Below, piece by piece: positions 59,601 through 64,000 of a stretch of 64,000 nucleotides of DNA (positions within the stretch are counted from its first letter, which is position 1; each line of letters starts with the position of its first letter). The position numbers and the translations under genes were made by a program. The stretch is from contig JALPQD010000143.1 in NCBI GenBank assembly GCA_023101885.1, forward strand, positions 4,558,014-4,622,013, written 5' to 3'. The notes under the pieces are model-generated. The model was given only the letters and a program-made list of their open reading frames with translations, was not told where the DNA came from and ran no database searches. Source of the DNA: Typhlomys cinereus (taxonomy: Eukaryota > Chordata > Mammalia > Rodentia > Platacanthomyidae).

Positions 59601-59872
59601 GAGACTAAGTACCCACAAGACAGAACCCCAATTCCCTAGTAACACTAAAAGCTACCCATGGTCCACAAAGCCTAAGCTACTTAGGATCTTGTCTTTTAGA
59701 TGATGTTTTTCAGTCACTCCACTCACCCAGAAACTCTCACACCAAGCGGTGTTCAGCCCGAGCACCTCATTCACCAAACCTGAGATCCTGCAGACCTCCA
59801 AACCCAAAACACTCTGAGCACCAATGAAATAGAAAATTCCATGTTCCAGGGTCCTTGTGCTGGTACCAAATG

Positions 59873-60523
59873 TGGTGGGAACAACTGTCCCAATGTTGCA
59901 GAGTTCTTGTGTTCAGGAGTTGAAGACTGAAACCAGAACACGTATAGAGGTAAAGTTTATTAGAGGAGAGGAAGGCTGGAACTCATGGACTCCGGACACA
60001 GAGTGCCATGAGGGGCTCGGACGCCTTGGAGAACTCATAGACCCCAGGCATGGAATCCATGAGCGTCATGGAGCTAGAACTTACTCAGAGTGCCATGAGG
60101 GCCAGGTGCCCCAGGAGAACTCATGGACTCCGGGCATGGAATCCGTGAGAAGCAGACAAGGAACAGATTCATGGTACTCTGGGCAGGCGCTAAAGACAGC
60201 TGCCAGGGTCAAGCATATTTGTACCCCTAGGCAAGCCCGGGAAACTGGCTGTTTCTCATTGGTTAGCTCCCTTTGGGCCCAACCCAGTTGCTCTTGGGCG
60301 CTCATGTGGCTAGAGATCAAGTTGTTTGTTGAACATGAAGAGCTCATTTCCATAATCCTTTCACAGGGAAGTTGGCCATCTTATCTCTGGGAGGACTGGA
60401 GTCAGTTCCTCAGCAGAGATGTTCCTTCAGGGAGATTCTAGCAGTGGGGGATGGCTTTTGGTAATTTCAAAAACTTTTAAAGACCATCCCAGCATAGCTG
60501 CTCAACCTGCCTTAATATAGTCA
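59873..60523 (-). mobile_element. ERV1-like solo LTR, 651 bp
   Basis: In sense direction it begins TGACTATATTAAGGCAGG and ends TTCCCACCA. The 4-bp repeat AATG occurs at 59869-59872 and 60524-60527, consistent with a class I element. It has a CCAAT motif in AACCAATGAG, a TATA-like TACAAATATG, and AATAAA in CTAATAAACTTTACC. A repeated ~60-bp module lies before the AATAAA. Sense to LMO7, unlike its relatives here. No internal region. Confidence 0.85.
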
Positions 60524-60822
60524 AATGACACAAAAATTATATGTAATTGTTACATAAAATGGAAGGACTTCAGAAAATATACTTTCTTAAGGATACCCAA
60601 GTACATTTCTGGAAGTATGTTCAAACTATGTACCTAAGATGTATGTAACATGAATAAATTTTACATTTGGACTTGGGTATCCTTCCCAAAACATCTCATT
60701 TTCGTAAATCCAAAGAAAAGTTTCAGGTAAACATAAGAGATACTTAACCTGTCCTTGGAGTCAAATAAACATAAGACATTACATAGCCTGGGGGAATTTT
60801 TCAAATATAAAAATCAAACACA

Positions 60823-61134
60823 GGGGGGCTGGAGAGGTGGCTCAGAGGTTAAGCCTCTGCCTTGCAGGCGGAAGGTCCTGAGTTCGGATCCCAGATCCCA
60901 CATATAGATGCCAGGTGGAAGCGGGGGCGGCCTGTGTTTCTGGTCCTGGTAGGGCGGAGCCTGTGAATCCCGGGGCGGAGAAACAAGAAGGAGGTGGAGG
61001 AGGTCCATGGTGGTTCCCAAATTCGTCCCTGGTTCTACACACACAGACACACACACACACACATGCACACGCACATACATACGCACACATGCACAATTGA
61101 ATAAATAATAAAATAAAATTTTAAAAATTAAAAA
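60823..61134 (+). mobile_element. Young tRNA-headed (CA)n SINE, copy 3
   Basis: A full-length copy ending (CA)n, GCACAATTGAATAAATAATA and an A-rich tail. Perfect 14-bp TSD AAAAATCAAACACA at 60809-60822 and 61135-61148. Confidence 0.94.
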
Positions 61135-61639
61135 AAAAATCAAACACAAAATATAATTAGCCTCCTGGTGACAACTTGGGAGGGCCTGTTGTAAGTCCAA
61201 GGAGGACATCTTCAGCCAGAAGAGACCCCCCCCAGCCTCCCCCACATTTTCCTCAAAAGGGCATCTTGATACCTTTACACCCATTAATTGGAGGAGGATT
61301 CTTCTTTGTCTTCCCCCAGTCACAGAGAGAGAAACAAAGCCACTTCCTGCTGGGAACATGAACTATTACTCCCAATTGCTATATTCTAGAAGTGTCTCTA
61401 GGCTAGATTCCTTCCCAGGCACAGTGTTCGGCGCTGTGACCAGGACAGAACTTTTCCTGAAGGAAGACTGGGCTATCCTGAGCCTTAAGAAAAACTATGA
61501 CCTAACTCGCTTCCTTCGACAAATCGACAAAACCTTAGCTTACGGAATATTTCAGTCATTAGGCAAGTTCCAGTAGTGTCTATAACTGGACCAAGGCAGA
61601 AGTACAGGCCAGTGTCAATGGGCCAGGGCTGTTGTGGTG

Positions 61640-62002
61640 TGTAAATAAACAGCCTCAGAGACTCGTTTGCTGAAGTCTTGGTCCCCAGATCATTGATAGG
61701 CAACTGGAGCCTAAACATCTTTTACAGTTTAATTATTAGTGAATGCGTAGCTGGGTAGGAGCCCCATGGGACAAACTAAAACACTGGCGCCATGTCACTG
61801 AGAAGTGTACCTTATACCTGGATCCTTCTTTCTCCGTGGCTCTCATGCTCCATACAGTGTGAAGTCTCACCTTGACACGGGCTTAAAAGTGATGGAACTA
61901 GCAGAGCCTGGACCCTGAAACTGTGAGCCAAAATAAATCTCGCTTCCTTCATGTTTATCTCAGGTATGCTGCCAAAGCAATGAAGAGTAACTAACCCAAG
62001 TA
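61640..62002 (+). mobile_element. MaLR-like LTR, diverged
   Basis: TGAAGTCTTGGTCCCCAG, GAAACTGTGAGCCAAAATAA, ATCTCGCTTCCTTCATG and GAAGAGTAACTAACCCA; the middle is altered. Confidence 0.6.
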
Positions 62003-63030
62003 GACTTCTGGAAATTCCTGAATTAGAAGGAATAAATTTCAAAAGTTGCATAACAATACTCCAAATGTGAAGCGTCGACCTCAGGATGAAGGGGAGAGAA
62101 AGAAAACACTAGAAAAGGAATGAAGGGGCAGCACACAGGGAACACGCTTATAATAAAGGCCAATAAAAGCGGACCTTCCCAAGATTTGAAGTCAGTGATA
62201 AGTTGAGAAGAAAGAAATATCTGGAGAATTAGACCTTTTACCCGAAGCACCAAGACCAGATTGTGGGTGAGTGGAAAACAGAGAAGGCGGAGAGCTCATC
62301 AAGCTGCTGGCACGCTGGAGTCGGAACTGTCAGTCGGATTTTTCTGCTGCCAATTTGTGAAAGGCAGAAAGCAAGCTGAAAACACACAGGTTGTTCAAAG
62401 CATGAGACACTTCCACAGGGGATCCATGCAAAGAATGTTCGCAGACACAGTCCGTGCAGTGAAAACCCAGAAACAACATACCATATATTCATTCATCTTG
62501 GCTGCCCTCCTTCAACACCACTGCAGGCTCCAAGAGCTCCATTGACCGAAAAGATTTTTCTGCTTGTGCTAAATAACTCAGGAAATTGACAGAACTGGAA
62601 ACATAAGCATAGAGTGTGGGGTCTGGTTAATCTCAATCTGAAGTTTATAGAGAATGGAAGGGAGCTCGCTGTTACTTATACAAGATTTGTAGGTATGGGG
62701 GGTTACTGGTACTTCTCGGTGACATACACCTATGTATGAAATTTATTTTTCCTGTCATTTGTTTTAGCATATTTTATACTTTTACTTACTTTAAGGGTAC
62801 TGATCTGTTTTTTTTTTTAAGTCCGCTGATTGTGTCCAATGGATTAATCCTATGTGTCTAGAGATTCTCATATGGCAGTGCCACAGATAACAGATAACGT
62901 TATAAAAGTCATCATGAAGTCTTTACTTGAGGACAGGAGAACTATATTTCTCTGTCACTTTGAAAAAGCCACTGTTGCTTAATTTTTTTGTTCCTTCAAA
63001 TAAAATGTTTCAATTTAAAAAATAAAATAA

Positions 63031-63230
63031 GGCTGAAGAGATGGCTCAGAGGTTAACACAGAAGGTTCTGAGGATGCCAGGGCTCATATAAAAACACCAG
63101 GCAGAAAAAGTTGGTGGTCTGTACTTCTGGTCTTTATGGGCAGAACATGGGAAATTCCATAGCAAAGCAAAAAAGAGGTAGAAGCAATCTTAGTCCTCCA
63201 CAGGGACACAAAGTGCCCTCTGATACACAC

Positions 63231-63304
<74 letters not shown>

Positions 63305-63335
63305 TAGATAGATTAGATAGATAGATAAAGTTTTT
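63031..63335 (+). mobile_element. Older-form tRNA-headed SINE with (GATA)n tail
   Basis: GGCTGAAGAGATGGCTCAGA head with a small internal deletion, CAGGGACACAAAGTGCCCTC end, then about 100 bp of (GATA)n. Confidence 0.85.
63229..63329. repeat. (GATA)n microsatellite
   Basis: About 24 units with two GATTA interruptions, at a SINE tail. Confidence 0.97.
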
Positions 63336-63654
63336 AAATAAAATATAGTGTTATTGTAGAAAATGAAACTCAATACTATAACTGTGCTTGGGAAGAAATG
63401 GTTTCAAAGAAAAACAGCCATTTGCTAAAATTAACAAGTGAAGAAGGAAGGGAAGGAGCGTAAATCCAGTGAAATGTTCTCTATTCTGCAAATAGCCGGA
63501 ATTTCCTTCAAATCTGTGGTTCATCATACCAAGAACAGAAGTTGAGTGAATACTGCCCTCTAGTGGCGTAATCCAGACTCCCCCCCTCCCCGCATATTCA
63601 TACGTTACCCAAATCGTACTCCATGCTCATAATTCTCCCAAATTCCTTTCCTTT

Positions 63655-64000
63655 TAAACTTATTCATGGGAGGAGCCAAAGACACGGGGAAGATGAAGCC
63701 CCAGGAGAACCAACAAAGGATCAACTGGATTGGAACCAAGATCAATGGGGTTGGGCCCCATTGTGAACTAACCAACGAGGAAAGGCCTTCTTTTCCAGGC
63801 TTACCTAGGTGTATAAATGGTCCAGACCCTGGCTGCCATCGTTGGCATCTGCCCCTCACAGCACTTGAGTTCATTTCTAGATGCCTGCTCCTCATGGATT
63901 CCGTGCCTGGAGTCCATGAGTTCTCCAGGGCGCCCTAGCTCCATGTCTGGAGCCCATGAGTTCCATCCTTTGTCTTCTAATAAAGTCTACCTTAATCCTC
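63655..64000 (+). mobile_element. ERV1-like LTR, cut by window end
   Basis: AACCAACGAGGAAAGGCCTT, GTGTATAAATGG, two copies of the ~60-bp module, and CTAATAAAGTCTACCTTAAT at the last bases. The 3' end lies beyond 64000. Confidence 0.8.

Larger units (their letters stand above)
41825..64000 (-). other. LMO7: LMO7 upstream intron (incomplete)
   Basis: Sequence 5' of the first recognised CH exon in transcript direction. No upstream coding exon, CpG island or promoter could be recognised, so this is probably one long intron, but a divergent alternative first exon could be missed. Stretches with nothing nameable are 42420-43790, 44190-44850, 45555-47018, 49935-50630, 50960-51760, 52625-52965, 53200-53925, 54725-55440, 56190-56310, 61140-61640, 62010-63030 and 63340-63650. 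Confidence 0.65.

Noticed and set aside
59857..60441. A 194-codon plus-strand frame
   Set aside because: It is the antisense of an ERV1-like LTR; the internal peptide repeats are the LTR's tandem module.
60814..61359. A 181-codon minus-strand frame
   Set aside because: Half of it is the complement of a young SINE; the rest has no recognisable domain.

Overview
The window is vertebrate nuclear DNA, almost certainly from a rodent. It is AT-rich, dense in microsatellites, and full of B1, ID, B4-like and B2/B3-like SINEs, rodent-type L1 3' ends and MaLR/ERV LTRs. The commonest SINE is a tRNA-headed, (CA)n-tailed family that I do not recognise as a mouse or rat family, so a non-murine rodent is my inference. 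There are no bacterial genes, operons, CRISPR arrays or RNA genes.

The only host gene I can support is LMO7 (LIM domain only 7), on the minus strand. Three short exons of its calponin-homology (CH) domain lie, in transcript order, at 41754-41824 (71 nt), 24937-25006 (70 nt) and 1228-1334 (107 nt). All three have AG acceptors and GTAAGT donors. Their phases join exactly: a split Asp codon between the first and second, phase 0 between the second and third, and an open AA at the end. The whole window is therefore probably LMO7 intron around these exons. The introns are 16,747 and 23,602 bp; the rest of the CH domain lies left of base 1 and the first exon(s) right of base 64000 or unrecognised.

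Region by region: 1-5 kb holds the third exon and mostly unique intron; 5-13 kb holds SINEs, a CA mosaic, a 500-bp purine tract, an old L1 3' UTR and LTR remnants; 13-24 kb holds old MLT1/L2/B1 relics and a young L1 3' UTR; 24-25 kb holds the second exon beside a polypurine microsatellite; 25-41 kb holds SINEs, an ancient L1 split by SINEs, an ERVK-like solo LTR, a third young L1 fragment and two ERV1-like LTRs; 41.75 kb holds the first of the three exons; 42-64 kb is upstream intron with nested SINE/L1 insertions and three more ERV1-like LTRs.

The most informative structures are the nested insertions with readable target-site duplications (TSDs), which order the activity of a possibly undescribed SINE family, a young L1 and at least two ERV LTR families. 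Every L1 fragment I can orient is antisense to LMO7.
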